Shown: positions 23,463 through 32,061, numbered from the stretch's first letter. The stretch: 32,452 nucleotides of DNA from Clostridia bacterium (GCA_017543285.1 JAFYGK010000026.1:1-32452), one strand, 5' to 3'. Notes: a model not told the origin generated them from the letters alone. Numbers and translations: made by a program.

Positions 23463-24452
23463 TTACAGCAGGTGCGATCTCAGATAACCGCCGTCCTCTT
23501 TACAGAGATATGCCGGCGGGATGTCGAGCACTGTTTTGCATCCGGTCTGACCCTCCTGATTAAGCCGGTAGGCCGCTCTTGCATAGGCAATGAGAACGCT
23601 GGAGGTGAACTCCGGATTGGAATCAAGCTGGAGCCTGAATTCAAATATGTGCTTGTTCTCGGCCGAGGCGCCCGTCTTTCCGCAGCGAATAACGACTCCG
23701 CCGTGAGGAATACCTTTGTGGTTGCGGTCGAGCTCCTCCTGAGAAATGAATGTGACGGTGGTATCATAATCGGAGAAGTAATTGGGCATCTCCTTTATTT
23801 CCTTTTCGATGCGGGCCAAGTCAGCACCCTCGGCGGCGACGACAAAACATTCGCGGGTGTGCTTTTGTCTTGTCGTCAGTTCGGGGTTATTTCCCGCTCT
23901 GACAGCATCGAGCGCGGCGGGAACAGGTACGGTATACTGGCGCGCGTCAAGAACGCCGTCAATGCGGCGAATGGCGTCGGAATGCCCCTGGCTTACGCCG
24001 CGGCCCCAAAAGGTGTAATCGCGTCCGTCGGGAAGAACGGCGCCGGAATATGTACGGGCAAGAGAGAACAGACCGGGATCCCATCCGACCGAAATAACGC
24101 CCAGCTTGCCGGACTTTTTTGCTGCCTCATCAACATCGGCAAAGTGCTGCGGTATGTTGGCGTGAGTGTCAAAGCTGTCTACGACGTTGAAATATTCCGC
24201 GACGGCAGGGGTCTGCTTCGGCAGGTCGGTCGCGCTTCCTCCGCAGAGTATCATAACGTCTATGTCGTCCTTGTAATCCGCGACGCTTGCCGCAGGATAA
24301 ACAGGTACGCCCTCGGTGGCTATTTTGAGAGATTCGGGCGCACGGCGTGTGAATACCGCAACAAGCTCCATATCCTCATTCTGCCTGATGGCGTTTTCCA
24401 CTCCGCGGCCGAGATTGCCGTAGCCCAGAACGCCAATACGGATTTTCTTCAT
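23463..24452 (-). CDS. ddh: Meso-diaminopimelate dehydrogenase
   Basis: This 329-residue enzyme converts tetrahydrodipicolinate to meso-diaminopimelate in one NADPH-dependent step for lysine and peptidoglycan. The N-terminal Rossmann motif GVLGYGNLGRG (residues 7-17), then MILCGGSATDLPKQTP, VDSFDTHANIPQH, SVGWDPGLFSLAR and FWGRGVSQGHSDAIRR are characteristic of Ddh. The start follows aaagga. It lies 78 bases after trxA on the minus strand, with a GAAA-capped hairpin in the gap, and is the last gene of the cluster. A functional link to the thiol genes is not evident. Confidence 0.94.
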   Translation of the reverse strand: MKKIRIGVLGYGNLGRGVENAIRQNEDMELVAVFTRRAPESLKIATEGVPVYPAASVADYKDDIDVMILCGGSATDLPKQTPAVAEYFNVVDSFDTHANIPQHFADVDEAAKKSGKLGVISVGWDPGLFSLARTYSGAVLPDGRDYTFWGRGVSQGHSDAIRRIDGVLDARQYTVPVPAALDAVRAGNNPELTTRQKHTRECFVVAAEGADLARIEKEIKEMPNYFSDYDTTVTFISQEELDRNHKGIPHGGVVIRCGKTGASAENKHIFEFRLQLDSNPEFTSSVLIAYARAAYRLNQEGQTGCKTVLDIPPAYLCKEDGGYLRSHLL

Positions 24453-24530
24453 TTTGCATCTGTCCTTTCTGGTCTGGTATGTAAAGCGCGGCTGAGCGAA
24501 AGCTCTGCGCGCCTTGCTGTTTTGTCCGGA

Positions 24531-24842
24531 TTATCTGAGAAGAGCCTCTATTTCTTCCTTGGGGCGATAACCGACGCTCGTCTGTGTGACCGCGCCGTTT
24601 TTGAACACCATAACGGTCGGTATGCTCATTACGCCGAATTTGGCGGCGAGAGCCGGCTGCTCGTCAACATTTACTTTTCCTACCTTGACCTTGCCCGACT
24701 GTTCCTCGGATATTTCCTCAATTATGGGAGCCAGCATACGGCAGGGCCCGCACCATGTCGCCCAGAAGTCAACGAGAACGGGGATGTCGGAACTGACTAC
24801 TTCGGCTTCAAAATTCTGTTCGGTGATGATGATTTCGGCCAT
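24531..24842 (-). CDS. trxA: Thioredoxin
   Basis: This 103-residue protein has the classical thioredoxin fold with active site WCGPC (Cys31 and Cys34) in VDFWATWCGPCRMLAP and the cis-proline segment MSIPTVMVF. It reduces protein disulfides in the cytosol and, by family knowledge, feeds electrons to CcdA-type membrane proteins. The start follows aaaggag. No thioredoxin reductase gene is adjacent. A 152-base gap separates it from the preceding tlpA-like gene, so it may have its own promoter. Confidence 0.95.
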   Translation of the reverse strand: MAEIIITEQNFEAEVVSSDIPVLVDFWATWCGPCRMLAPIIEEISEEQSGKVKVGKVNVDEQPALAAKFGVMSIPTVMVFKNGAVTQTSVGYRPKEEIEALLR

Positions 24843-24994
24843 GATTCAAGCGCTCCTTTGCAGTAGTATTTCTGGAGTCCCGCGCGTGGATATACCATTT
24901 TAAAAGCCGCGCGGAGACAAAATTGTGTTAATTGTAAAATCATTTATCGTAATGCGTTTTCTTGCTCCGGCGTGTGGAAAATGGAAGATTTAAG

Positions 24995-25585
24995 CTATTC
25001 CGATCCGGTCAGCCTTGAAACGTAATCCCTCATAATCCTTTCGTTGACAGCGCCGATCTGCGTGTCCACGATATCGCCGTTTTTATCAATGAGCACCGTT
25101 TCCGGAATGGAGTTTACGGCATACGCCACAGTCCCGCTGAAGGACGTGTCGTAATATACCGGAAAACTGTAGCCTGAGTCTGCGACAAACTGCTTTACGC
25201 TGTCGACCGTATCTCTTGATCCGTCGGTGAGGTTTACCATCATAAAGGTTATCCGGTCGCCGTAATGCTTATACGCTTCGTCGAACAGTTCAAGCTCAGA
25301 GCGGCACGGAGGACACCATGAGGCCCAGAAATTGACTATGACAGGCTTGCCCGACATGTCCGACAGGGAAACTTCGTTAAGATCGCCGTCGAGAACGGTA
25401 AAATCAGGCGCGGCTGTTCTTTGCGCCGAAGGGTCTCCGCCTGCGGAAGCGGCGGAATCATCCGTTACGGGATTTCCGTCATCCGGCGAATACATATCAG
25501 AAAGGGTCTTATAGCCAAAATACGCAGCAGCGATGAGAAGGGCGAGAGACAGAATGATGATAAGTATTTTCGTACCCTGCTTCAT
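24995..25585 (-). CDS. TlpA/ResA-like membrane-anchored thiol-disulfide oxidoreductase
   Basis: This 196-residue protein has a membrane anchor (about residues 7-23) without a lipobox, a flexible Asp/Ser/Ala-rich linker, and a thioredoxin-like domain from about residue 60. The active site is WCPPC (Cys91 and Cys94) in IVNFWASWCPPCRSELELFDE; the cis-proline region is VNSIPETVLID. It should act on the outer face of the membrane, reducing disulfides with electrons from CcdA. It lies 21 bases after ccdA. There are no cytochrome c genes near, so the target may be another surface protein. Confidence 0.9.
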   Translation of the reverse strand: MKQGTKILIIILSLALLIAAAYFGYKTLSDMYSPDDGNPVTDDSAASAGGDPSAQRTAAPDFTVLDGDLNEVSLSDMSGKPVIVNFWASWCPPCRSELELFDEAYKHYGDRITFMMVNLTDGSRDTVDSVKQFVADSGYSFPVYYDTSFSGTVAYAVNSIPETVLIDKNGDIVDTQIGAVNERIMRDYVSRLTGSE

Positions 25586-25606
25586 TGTTATCCTCCTTTT
25601 GCGCCG

Positions 25607-26260
25607 TCAGGAAAACAGAGACATGAGCGAGCTGAGGAGACCGCATGCGGTGAGTATGCCGACGACAATGAGAAAAATACCGCAGACGGTATTGATTACC
25701 CTGTAATGCTTTTTTATAAAATCAAATGCATGACTGAGCCTGTCTATGAGCAGCGCAGACAGAAGAAAAGGGACCCCCAGACCGGCAGAATAAACGACGA
25801 GCAGCGCGACGCCGCGCAGCGCCGTTGACGATACGGCAGCCATCATAAGAGCCGAGCCGAGAAAGGCTCCGACGCACGGCGTTAGACATACCGAATAAAC
25901 AACGCCGAAGACAAATGCGGAAAATATACCTCCGATCTCTCTGCCACCCTTTACGCCCTTGAAGAAACTGAGCGGAATAATATCAAGATAGCCCAGACCG
26001 AATAAAACCACAATCAGGCCGCAGATTATGTTGACGACCGTTCGGTATCTGGACAAAAGCCAGCCGAGAGCTCCTGCAAAAAGTCCGAGAAGAGAGAAGA
26101 CGACGGTAAATCCCAGCACGAAGGCAAGCGCACGCACGAAAACTCCTCGTTTTTTGTCGGCTCCGCCTGCAAAATAGGATATATAGATCGGAAGCATCGG
26201 AAGCATACACGGGGAGATGAAGGAAATAACTCCTTCAAGAAAGGTGATCAGAAATTGCAC
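25607..26260 (-). CDS. ccdA: CcdA-family thiol electron transporter
   Basis: This 217-residue membrane protein has six predicted spans and the two CcdA/DsbD-type Pro-Cys motifs: SPC with Cys18 in the first span and TPC with Cys129 in the fourth, which form the redox pair. The remaining cysteines are not in conserved positions. CcdA carries electrons from cytosolic thioredoxin to outer-face partners, here the TlpA-like protein encoded just downstream. The start follows a G-rich sequence (ggtgatgggg) and a clear promoter lies upstream. Confidence 0.93.
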   Translation of the reverse strand: MQFLITFLEGVISFISPCMLPMLPIYISYFAGGADKKRGVFVRALAFVLGFTVVFSLLGLFAGALGWLLSRYRTVVNIICGLIVVLFGLGYLDIIPLSFFKGVKGGREIGGIFSAFVFGVVYSVCLTPCVGAFLGSALMMAAVSSTALRGVALLVVYSAGLGVPFLLSALLIDRLSHAFDFIKKHYRVINTVCGIFLIVVGILTACGLLSSLMSLFS

Positions 26261-26297
26261 CCCATCACCGCCTTGCTCTGTCGCGTTAGTTTATTAA

Positions 26298-26326
26298 AGT
26301 ATACCACAAAAGTGTGTATTTGCCAA
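26298..26326 (-). promoter_or_regulatory. Promoter of ccdA cluster
   Basis: On the minus strand, TTGGCA (plus 26321-26326) and TATACT (plus 26298-26303) are separated by 17 bases. Both boxes are near consensus and lie about 40 bases before ccdA. Confidence 0.75.
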
Positions 26327-26523
26327 TAAGCATTATTATTATACGTTTTTGTATTTTTCGGGAGTTTTGTATATAAACGGTCAAATGCGGGTTATTGTGA
26401 GGACATATGCCGCGCGAAAGAGTGCGTCAGATGTTACAAAGTCTTGAATCATCGGCATTTCGGATGTTTTTGACGCCGGTGAAACGGGTTTTTTGTCTGT
26501 TAGGGAAAAACCGTTCAAAGCCC

Positions 26524-26552
26524 TTGCTTTTTTCATTCCTTTGTAGTATACT
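26524..26552 (+). promoter_or_regulatory. Promoter of the HU gene
   Basis: TTGCTT (26524-26529) and TATACT (26547-26552) are 17 bases apart, giving a leader of about 150 bases before the HU start. The rest of the 446-base divergent gap (26261-26706) holds no gene I can support. Confidence 0.55.
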
Positions 26553-26706
26553 GAGGGAAATACACCCGACATGACTTATTTTTCGGGCAAAACCCAGGAT
26601 TATTCATCCCGGTCAAAATGACTGCCATCGGGATGACTTAAGTTTTTGCATAATGTTTCAACAAATGTGCAGATTATTAAAAAACACGAAAAGAGGATGA
26701 CAACCA

Positions 26707-26985
26707 ATGAACAAAAAGGAATTAATCGAGAAGGCTGCACAGCAGGCCGGTTTGTCTCAGAAGGATACAGCAGCAGCGCTCAATGCTATTCTTGCAACGA
26801 TCACCGAGTCCCTTGTCAACAAGGAGAAGGTTGCTCTCATCGGCTTTGGCACCTTTGAAACCAAAGACCGCGCGGCAAGAACAGGCAAGAATCCCCGCAC
26901 AGGCGAGGCTGTCCAGATTGAAGCGGCTGCAGTTCCCGCATTCAAGGCAGGCGCAGCTCTCAAGAACGCTGTCAACGTCAAGTAA
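26707..26985 (+). CDS. hup: DNA-binding protein HU
   Basis: This 92-residue protein is a complete HU. It starts with MNKKELIEKAAQQAGLSQKD, has the beta-arm region GFGTFETKDRAARTGKNPRTGE with the intercalating proline motif, and ends with AFKAGAALKNAVN. HU bends and compacts DNA. The codon use is strongly biased and the gene is probably highly expressed. The ATG follows gagg. Confidence 0.97.
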   Translation: MNKKELIEKAAQQAGLSQKDTAAALNAILATITESLVNKEKVALIGFGTFETKDRAARTGKNPRTGEAVQIEAAAVPAFKAGAALKNAVNVK

Positions 26986-27065
26986 TTATTAATACGGCAA
27001 TATTTATAGCAGGCGGTCAGGCGGTTTATTGACTGCCTGCTGATTCTTTTTTCAGGAGAAAACGC

Positions 27066-27845
27066 ATGAAAGCAAGAAAAGCGCTGTTCTGGTGCGCCTT
27101 TGTAATTGTGCTGGGAGTATTCGTATTTTCCGGCTATAAGATCGTATCGTATATGCTTGAAGCGGAAAAGAGCGACGGAGCCGTTGATACGCTGATAAAA
27201 AAAGCCGTAACAAAAACAGAGATAAAGAATACGGACGATCCCGGCAAACCGACCGAAAAGGCGGAATATGCCCCCATTCAGGTGGATTTTGAACAGCTTA
27301 AAAGCGAAAGCCCGGAGATCGTCGGCTGGCTCTTCTGCGAGGATACGGTAATAGACTATCCGATAATGCAGACCGACAACAACTCGTATTATCTCAACCA
27401 CCTTTACAACGGGAAGAAAAACGCCAACGGCAGCCTTTTCATGGATTACAGGAATACCTGTGATTTTTACGATCTGAACAATGTTGTATACGGCCATAAT
27501 ATGAACAGCGGCAAGATGTTCGGCAGCTTCATGAAATATAAAAAACAGGAGTATTTCGATGAGCATCCGGTGTTCTATCTGCTTACGCCGCAGGGAGACT
27601 ACAGGATAGAGATTGTCGCCGGAATGGTCACCGATCCGGATTCCGAGATCTACGAAATACCGAATGACCGGGAAGGCAGAGACAGACTTGTCCGCTTCGC
27701 CATGGATAAATCGACCTTTGTCTCCGGAGTCGAGGTTTCCGGAGAGGACAGGCTCATAACCATGTCAACCTGCTCCTACGAACACAGGGATGCGCGGTAT
27801 GTTCTGCTGGGAAGATTGGTTGAGCTTGCAAGACAACAGGATTAA
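27066..27845 (+). CDS. srtB: Class B sortase
   Basis: This 259-residue protein has an N-terminal membrane anchor (about residues 7-27) and a sortase domain from about residue 75. Catalytic residues are His144 in VYGHNMN, Cys236 in TMSTCSYE and Arg244 in DARYVLLGR. The segment FLMDYRNTCD-like (here SLFMDYRNTCDFYD) and the long helix between the sheets point to class B. Sortases attach surface proteins to peptidoglycan. No substrate with a sorting signal is encoded in the window. It lies 80 bases after HU with aggag before the ATG. Confidence 0.93.
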   Translation: MKARKALFWCAFVIVLGVFVFSGYKIVSYMLEAEKSDGAVDTLIKKAVTKTEIKNTDDPGKPTEKAEYAPIQVDFEQLKSESPEIVGWLFCEDTVIDYPIMQTDNNSYYLNHLYNGKKNANGSLFMDYRNTCDFYDLNNVVYGHNMNSGKMFGSFMKYKKQEYFDEHPVFYLLTPQGDYRIEIVAGMVTDPDSEIYEIPNDREGRDRLVRFAMDKSTFVSGVEVSGEDRLITMSTCSYEHRDARYVLLGRLVELARQQD

Positions 27846-27871
27846 TAAAGCAAAAAAACAGGCACGATAAC

Positions 27872-27904
27872 AAAAAAAGACGCACTCTTTCGGGTGCGTC
27901 TTAT
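27872..27904. terminator. Bidirectional terminator between srtB and the facing lipoprotein gene
   Basis: An 8-bp stem, agacgcac (27878-27885) with gtgcgtct (27894-27901), is flanked by seven A on the left and a T/A-rich stretch on the right. It is strongest on the minus strand, where seven T follow, but can serve both convergent genes. Confidence 0.82.
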
Positions 27905-27923
27905 TATATTATATTACGATCGG

Positions 27924-28547
27924 CTACGCCTTTATCTGAAGCGTGTCTATGACTGCGTCAATGGCGCTGATTACCGCCTCGCTGTTTTCCCCCATCCATA
28001 TGTAGCAATAGATTCCGGTAAATTCTCCGAAATCGTCAGGCAGAATCACAGGCGAGTCAAACGCGGAAAAATATGCGCCGAAGTACTGTCCGTTGGCAGT
28101 ATACGTTGCGGTCTTATAGGTATAGCCGCCGAGGGTCTTTTCGCCGGTGACTATATCGGCATTTTTTTCGCTTGCAAGGGCGTTTTCATAATATCCCCTG
28201 TACTCCTCCAAATCATCCTCATCGCACAGGTGAATTGTTATCGACCAGCCTCCGTCCGCCGCGGTGATATTAAACTTGTCTACCGTTGCGGTGTCGGGAT
28301 CGACCTGCACGGATGCCCAGCGGGAAAGCTCGGCCTCGGTGAGCTTTACGGGAGCCTCGGAGGATTCGGGCTCGGCAGTATCGGATGAAACCGGCGGCGT
28401 TTCATTCTGCGATGAGGATTCGGATATATCTGCTGCAGACGAGGAGTCTGCGGGCTTATCATTTCCCCTGCATCCGGACAGCGCGCAAATCGAGAGCAGA
28501 AGAGCAAGCGCAACAAATGCTGCAAGAAGCTTTTTGATTTTTACCAT
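27924..28547 (-). CDS. Putative lipoprotein
   Basis: This 207-residue protein has a signal peptide and lipobox LSGC (Cys26), then a Ser/Glu/Asp/Pro-rich linker (about 27-68), and an alpha/beta domain of about 135 residues that is rich in Tyr and Asp (for example GGYTYKTATYTANGQYFGAYF). It should be anchored to the outer face of the membrane. I do not recognise a family. It lies 26 bases after hpf and shares its direction, so it may be cotranscribed with hpf. Confidence 0.78.
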   Translation of the reverse strand: MVKIKKLLAAFVALALLLSICALSGCRGNDKPADSSSAADISESSSQNETPPVSSDTAEPESSEAPVKLTEAELSRWASVQVDPDTATVDKFNITAADGGWSITIHLCDEDDLEEYRGYYENALASEKNADIVTGEKTLGGYTYKTATYTANGQYFGAYFSAFDSPVILPDDFGEFTGIYCYIWMGENSEAVISAIDAVIDTLQIKA

Positions 28548-28573
28548 CTCCTGACGTCTTGAATATATTTAAA

Positions 28574-29095
28574 TTATTCGTCATACGGCTCAAGCACACC
28601 GTAATTGCCGTCGTGGCGGCGATAGACAACATTGATTTCATTTGTGTCTGCGTTTCTGAACATGAAGAATTCATGATCCAGCATGTTCATTTGAAGGACA
28701 GCCTCCTCGATGTCGAGCGGCTTAATCGGGAAACGCTTGGAGCGGACGACTCTGTATTCTTCCTCGTCAAAGCTGTCCTGCGGGGTGTCAAGCACGATTT
28801 CCTCATGCAGGCGCTTTTCAAGACGGGTCTTGTTTTTTCTGATCTGCCTTGTGAGAGAATCGACGACCTTATCCAGTACATCCTCCATCATATACGCGGT
28901 GTCCTCCGCGCGGAAAATCATGCCGCGGCTTTTTATTGTGACTTCAACGGTCTGCCTGTTCCTCTCCAGGCTGACAGTAACGTTTGCCTGCGCATCGTCG
29001 TCAAAAAATTTGTTGAATTTATTGAGCTTCTTCTCCACTCTGTACTTAAAGGAATCGGAAATGTCGAGTTTTCTGCCTGTAAATTTAATGTTCAT
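28574..29095 (-). CDS. hpf: Ribosome hibernation promoting factor, long form (HPF)
   Basis: This 173-residue protein has the N-terminal HPF/YfiA domain (about residues 1-95, MNIKFTGRKLDISDSFKYRVEKKLNKF) and the C-terminal dimerisation domain (about 115-170), with VRSKRFPIKPLDIEEAVLQMNMLDHEFFMFRN and NVVYRRHDGNYGVLEP. The long form dimerises 70S ribosomes into inactive 100S particles in stationary phase. The start is preceded by aaggaga. A good minus-strand promoter lies about 110 bases upstream. Confidence 0.95.
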   Translation of the reverse strand: MNIKFTGRKLDISDSFKYRVEKKLNKFNKFFDDDAQANVTVSLERNRQTVEVTIKSRGMIFRAEDTAYMMEDVLDKVVDSLTRQIRKNKTRLEKRLHEEIVLDTPQDSFDEEEYRVVRSKRFPIKPLDIEEAVLQMNMLDHEFFMFRNADTNEINVVYRRHDGNYGVLEPYDE

Positions 29096-29210
29096 ATGCG
29101 TATCTCCTTTGTCGAGTTTTTCCGAGTCGGAAGGGGCATGCCCTGCAGTCGGAACAAAGAGAACGGGGCAAGGCCATCGTTTGGAATCACCCGCTTCCCT
29201 TTGTAATTAT

Positions 29211-29239
29211 AATATAGCATATTTTATACAAAAGTTCAA
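29211..29239 (-). promoter_or_regulatory. Promoter of hpf
   Basis: On the minus strand, TTGAAC (plus 29234-29239) and TATATT (plus 29211-29216) have a 17-base spacer in AT-rich DNA. The leader would be about 110 bases. Confidence 0.7.
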
Positions 29240-29264
29240 GTAAATTGTTATTTTTTATTTAATT

Positions 29265-29292
29265 TTTTATAAAACCGGTCGCGTATCGGTTT
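29265..29292 (-). terminator. Weak terminator after the fumarase subunit gene
   Basis: On the minus strand a 6-bp stem, aaaccg with cggttt (plus 29287-29292 and 29272-29277), is followed by T/A-rich sequence. It overlaps the stop codon. Confidence 0.45.
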
Positions 29293-30139
29293 ACAGCGTG
29301 AAGCTAACGTGCCTTGTCACATGGCATCCGACGTTTACGGCTACGGGAAGTCCTGCGACATGCGTGGGGCAGCTTTCGATGTTGACGGCAAGGCAGGTCG
29401 TATCGCCGCCAAAGCCCTGAGGACCTATGCCCGTTTTGTTGACTGCATCCAGTATACGTTTTTCCAGCGCGGCGTAATACTTGTCGCCGTTGGCGCGGCC
29501 CACGCTGCGGCAGAGCGCTTTTTTGGAAAGCAAAGCGCATTTTTCAAAATCTCCGCCGATTCCAATGCCGAGGACAATGGGAGGGCAGGGGTTTCCGCCG
29601 GCGATGTTCACCGTTTCAACTACAAAGGCGATGATATCTTCGACGCTTGCCGCGGGAGTAAACATTCTGATACGGCTCATGTTTTCGCTGCCGAAACCCT
29701 TTGGAGCCACGGTGATCCTGATATTGTCGCCGTCGACTATGGATGTATGAATAACCGCCGGAGTGTTGTCGTTCGTATTGACCCTGCGAAGCGGATCGCC
29801 GACAATGGATTTGCGCAGATATCCCCTTTCATATCCCCGGCGTACTCCCTCGTTGACTGCTGCTTCAAAGCTGCCGCCGACTATATGCACATCCTGACCT
29901 ATTTCGGCAAAGACGACCGTCATGCCTGTGTCCTGACAGATGGGTATATCCAGCTCGGCCGCCGCGTCAAGATTGCGGCACAGATCGCGCATTATGCTTT
30001 TGCCGAGTTCGCTTGTTTCGGTATCGCAGGATGATTCGATCAGCCCGCGCAGATCGGCGGGCAGGATCTTGTTGGCGTCGACGCAGGCCAGCGCGACATT
30101 TTCGGTGATTTCACCCGCGTTGATTTCTCTTACGTTCAT
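29291..30139 (-). CDS. Class I fumarate hydratase (or tartrate dehydratase) subunit alpha
   Basis: This 282-residue protein matches the alpha subunit of class I 4Fe-4S fumarases. The candidate iron-sulfur ligands include Cys68 in ICQDTGM, and the later signatures NPCPPIVLGIGIGG, IGPQGFGGDTTCLAVNIESCPTHVAGLPVAVNVGCH are present. It would interconvert fumarate and malate. The ATG at 30139 follows aaggag; a longer frame would add 20 unrelated residues and overlap the GH13 gene. No beta subunit gene follows: the next gene is hpf, with its own promoter. A 19-base gap from the GH13 gene upstream suggests a shared transcript. Confidence 0.9.
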   Translation of the reverse strand: MNVREINAGEITENVALACVDANKILPADLRGLIESSCDTETSELGKSIMRDLCRNLDAAAELDIPICQDTGMTVVFAEIGQDVHIVGGSFEAAVNEGVRRGYERGYLRKSIVGDPLRRVNTNDNTPAVIHTSIVDGDNIRITVAPKGFGSENMSRIRMFTPAASVEDIIAFVVETVNIAGGNPCPPIVLGIGIGGDFEKCALLSKKALCRSVGRANGDKYYAALEKRILDAVNKTGIGPQGFGGDTTCLAVNIESCPTHVAGLPVAVNVGCHVTRHVSFTL

Positions 30140-30158
30140 GTGTTGCCGTCTCCTTATC

Positions 30159-32033
30159 CTATTGTTCAAAAATACATACGTCTCCGCGCTCAAGGACATA
30201 TCCGTCCGGCACTTCCGGCAGGCCGAAACCGGTATACTTTCTGTCGCTCAGCCTTTTGCCAAGATCTATGCTCCTTGCCGACTGATTTAGAAAAACGGTC
30301 AGCATGCGTCCGGGATCGCTGTAGCGGAGTATCTGCAGAGCGTCGCGCCGGAAAAACAGGCTTTTGTCAAGATTGTCAGTGCAAATCAGCTCCGAGTATT
30401 TTTTTCTTATCGCCGCGGCTTCTCCGATCCATTTATAGCCCTTTGCAGCTCCGAGGCGCCTCCAGTCGAACGCAACATTGTCAAAAAAGGCGAGCTTTCC
30501 GTACATCGGATGGCTTTTGTCCAGCACATACCGTCCGCTTTCATCATTCATAAGACCGAGATTCATCGGCTGAATTTCGTCAAGCTCCAATCCGCTGTTG
30601 ATGAAAAACAGAGAGTTCGGCAGCAGTGCGCAGAGAAAAACAGCCGCTTTGACATTTTTGATGCTCTTCAGCAGAATACTTGCGCGCGGCGTGTCGGCGG
30701 TCTCGCAGCAGGCGGTGAAGGGCAGAGGAGCTTCTGTACATCTGCGCACGCCGAATGAGCGTCTGCATGTCGTCCTGTCTTTCCACATAAACAGCATGTC
30801 GCCGGTTATGAAGCTCGCGCCTTCGTTTTTTGCCGATTCGGCGTTTGCCGGATCAAACTGTTCCGACCAGAAGAAGAAATCGGGTTTCATTGCTTTTGCC
30901 GTTTCGGTAATCGCCTTGTTCAGCTGGGTCGGCAGTGCGTGACCCATGTCGATTCGCGCGCCGTCGATTCCCATTTTTATATAATGGGGAATAATGCCCT
31001 TTATATATTCCCAAAGAGTATGGTTGGGCTCATTTCCCGGGAAAAGGCTGCATTTTATTCCGTCCTGTGCGATAAAAGGCGGAAGATCGTCTCCGAGTTG
31101 AGCGGCATATGGAGAATTGTCAAAATAGTATTTTAAATATGTGACGTCCGTCCATGGCGGCTGCGGGTCGTTTATAGTGTCTGCAAAGCCGGTCATGGTG
31201 CACATGCCGTATCTGTCCGTAATATCACAGAGCGCCCTGGAGCTGTCGCCGCCGCAGCCGCTTATTATTCCGCTCCACTGCTCATTGGTGGGGGGAGAAA
31301 CAAAATTGTCAATAAAAGCCGGCATGTCGGCGCTCCTGTACAGCAAAGACACGTTCTTTTTGTCGACGCTGCAGTGCCCCAGACCATCAACGCCGGGCGC
31401 GGCTATCGAATCGGCACGGTCGGCCTTAATCCAGTAGAACCAGTCCGGATGCTCGGTCAGCAAGACGCTGTCGCGCGCACATGTGCGGAAAACAAAATCC
31501 ATCATGACCCGCATGCCCATATGATGACAGGCTTCCACAAAGGCGCAGAATTCTTCGTCGGCAGTGATACCGGGCAAATGCTCGTCGTGCAGAGAAGGGT
31601 CGATGCGCAAATAATCTTTAATGGAGTACGGGCTGGATTTTTCGCCCTTTCTGAAAAGTTCGCTTCCCTCAAAAACAGGCAGCAGGTAGACGATATCGAC
31701 ATTCATTCTTTTCAAAAGAGGCAAAACAGCAATGCATTTCAGAAAAGTCCCGCCGCAGATTCCGTTACCGTGATGATCCCATGCCGTATGAACCGACGGA
31801 AGCATGGAATAAACGACAGAGCAGGAAAGACTGTCGGACAGACCGACAGCCTGACGAGACAATATATTATTAACGGAACGGATAAAAAACTGCTTTGAGG
31901 ATACTTTGATTTCACCCTGGCCGGGAGAAACGGCAAGCGAAGGACAGCCACAGGTATTCCAAGATTCGGGAATAGAAATGGCATCGTCGCGGCTGTTTTC
32001 AAGAGCATTAAGTAAAAGATTGAGATGTTTCAT
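30159..32033 (-). CDS. GH13-family glycosidase/glucanotransferase, GlgE- or debranching-enzyme-like
   Basis: This 624-residue protein has a GH13 barrel. The nucleophile Asp362 is in GIDGARIDMGHALP, the acid/base Glu391 in FFFWSEQFD, and the third Asp447 in ETADTPRAS. The histidines usual in region I (here DFVFRT, 179-184) and region IV (Ala446 instead of His) are replaced. The segment EHPDWFYW and the RIDMGHALP loop resemble maltosyltransferase GlgE and the GH13 domain of debranching enzymes more than a plain amylase. There is no signal peptide. The start follows aggtgg. The exact reaction is unknown; cytosolic alpha-glucan metabolism together with the phosphorylase is likely. Confidence 0.75.
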   Translation of the reverse strand: MKHLNLLLNALENSRDDAISIPESWNTCGCPSLAVSPGQGEIKVSSKQFFIRSVNNILSRQAVGLSDSLSCSVVYSMLPSVHTAWDHHGNGICGGTFLKCIAVLPLLKRMNVDIVYLLPVFEGSELFRKGEKSSPYSIKDYLRIDPSLHDEHLPGITADEEFCAFVEACHHMGMRVMMDFVFRTCARDSVLLTEHPDWFYWIKADRADSIAAPGVDGLGHCSVDKKNVSLLYRSADMPAFIDNFVSPPTNEQWSGIISGCGGDSSRALCDITDRYGMCTMTGFADTINDPQPPWTDVTYLKYYFDNSPYAAQLGDDLPPFIAQDGIKCSLFPGNEPNHTLWEYIKGIIPHYIKMGIDGARIDMGHALPTQLNKAITETAKAMKPDFFFWSEQFDPANAESAKNEGASFITGDMLFMWKDRTTCRRSFGVRRCTEAPLPFTACCETADTPRASILLKSIKNVKAAVFLCALLPNSLFFINSGLELDEIQPMNLGLMNDESGRYVLDKSHPMYGKLAFFDNVAFDWRRLGAAKGYKWIGEAAAIRKKYSELICTDNLDKSLFFRRDALQILRYSDPGRMLTVFLNQSARSIDLGKRLSDRKYTGFGLPEVPDGYVLERGDVCIFEQ

Positions 32034-32061
32034 AGTCCACCTGAGTAAAAATTATACATTA

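Noticed and set aside
23472..24866. A 464-codon open frame on the plus strand
   Set aside because: It is antisense to ddh and thioredoxin, which have clear motifs and starts. The translated sequence has no recognisable domain.
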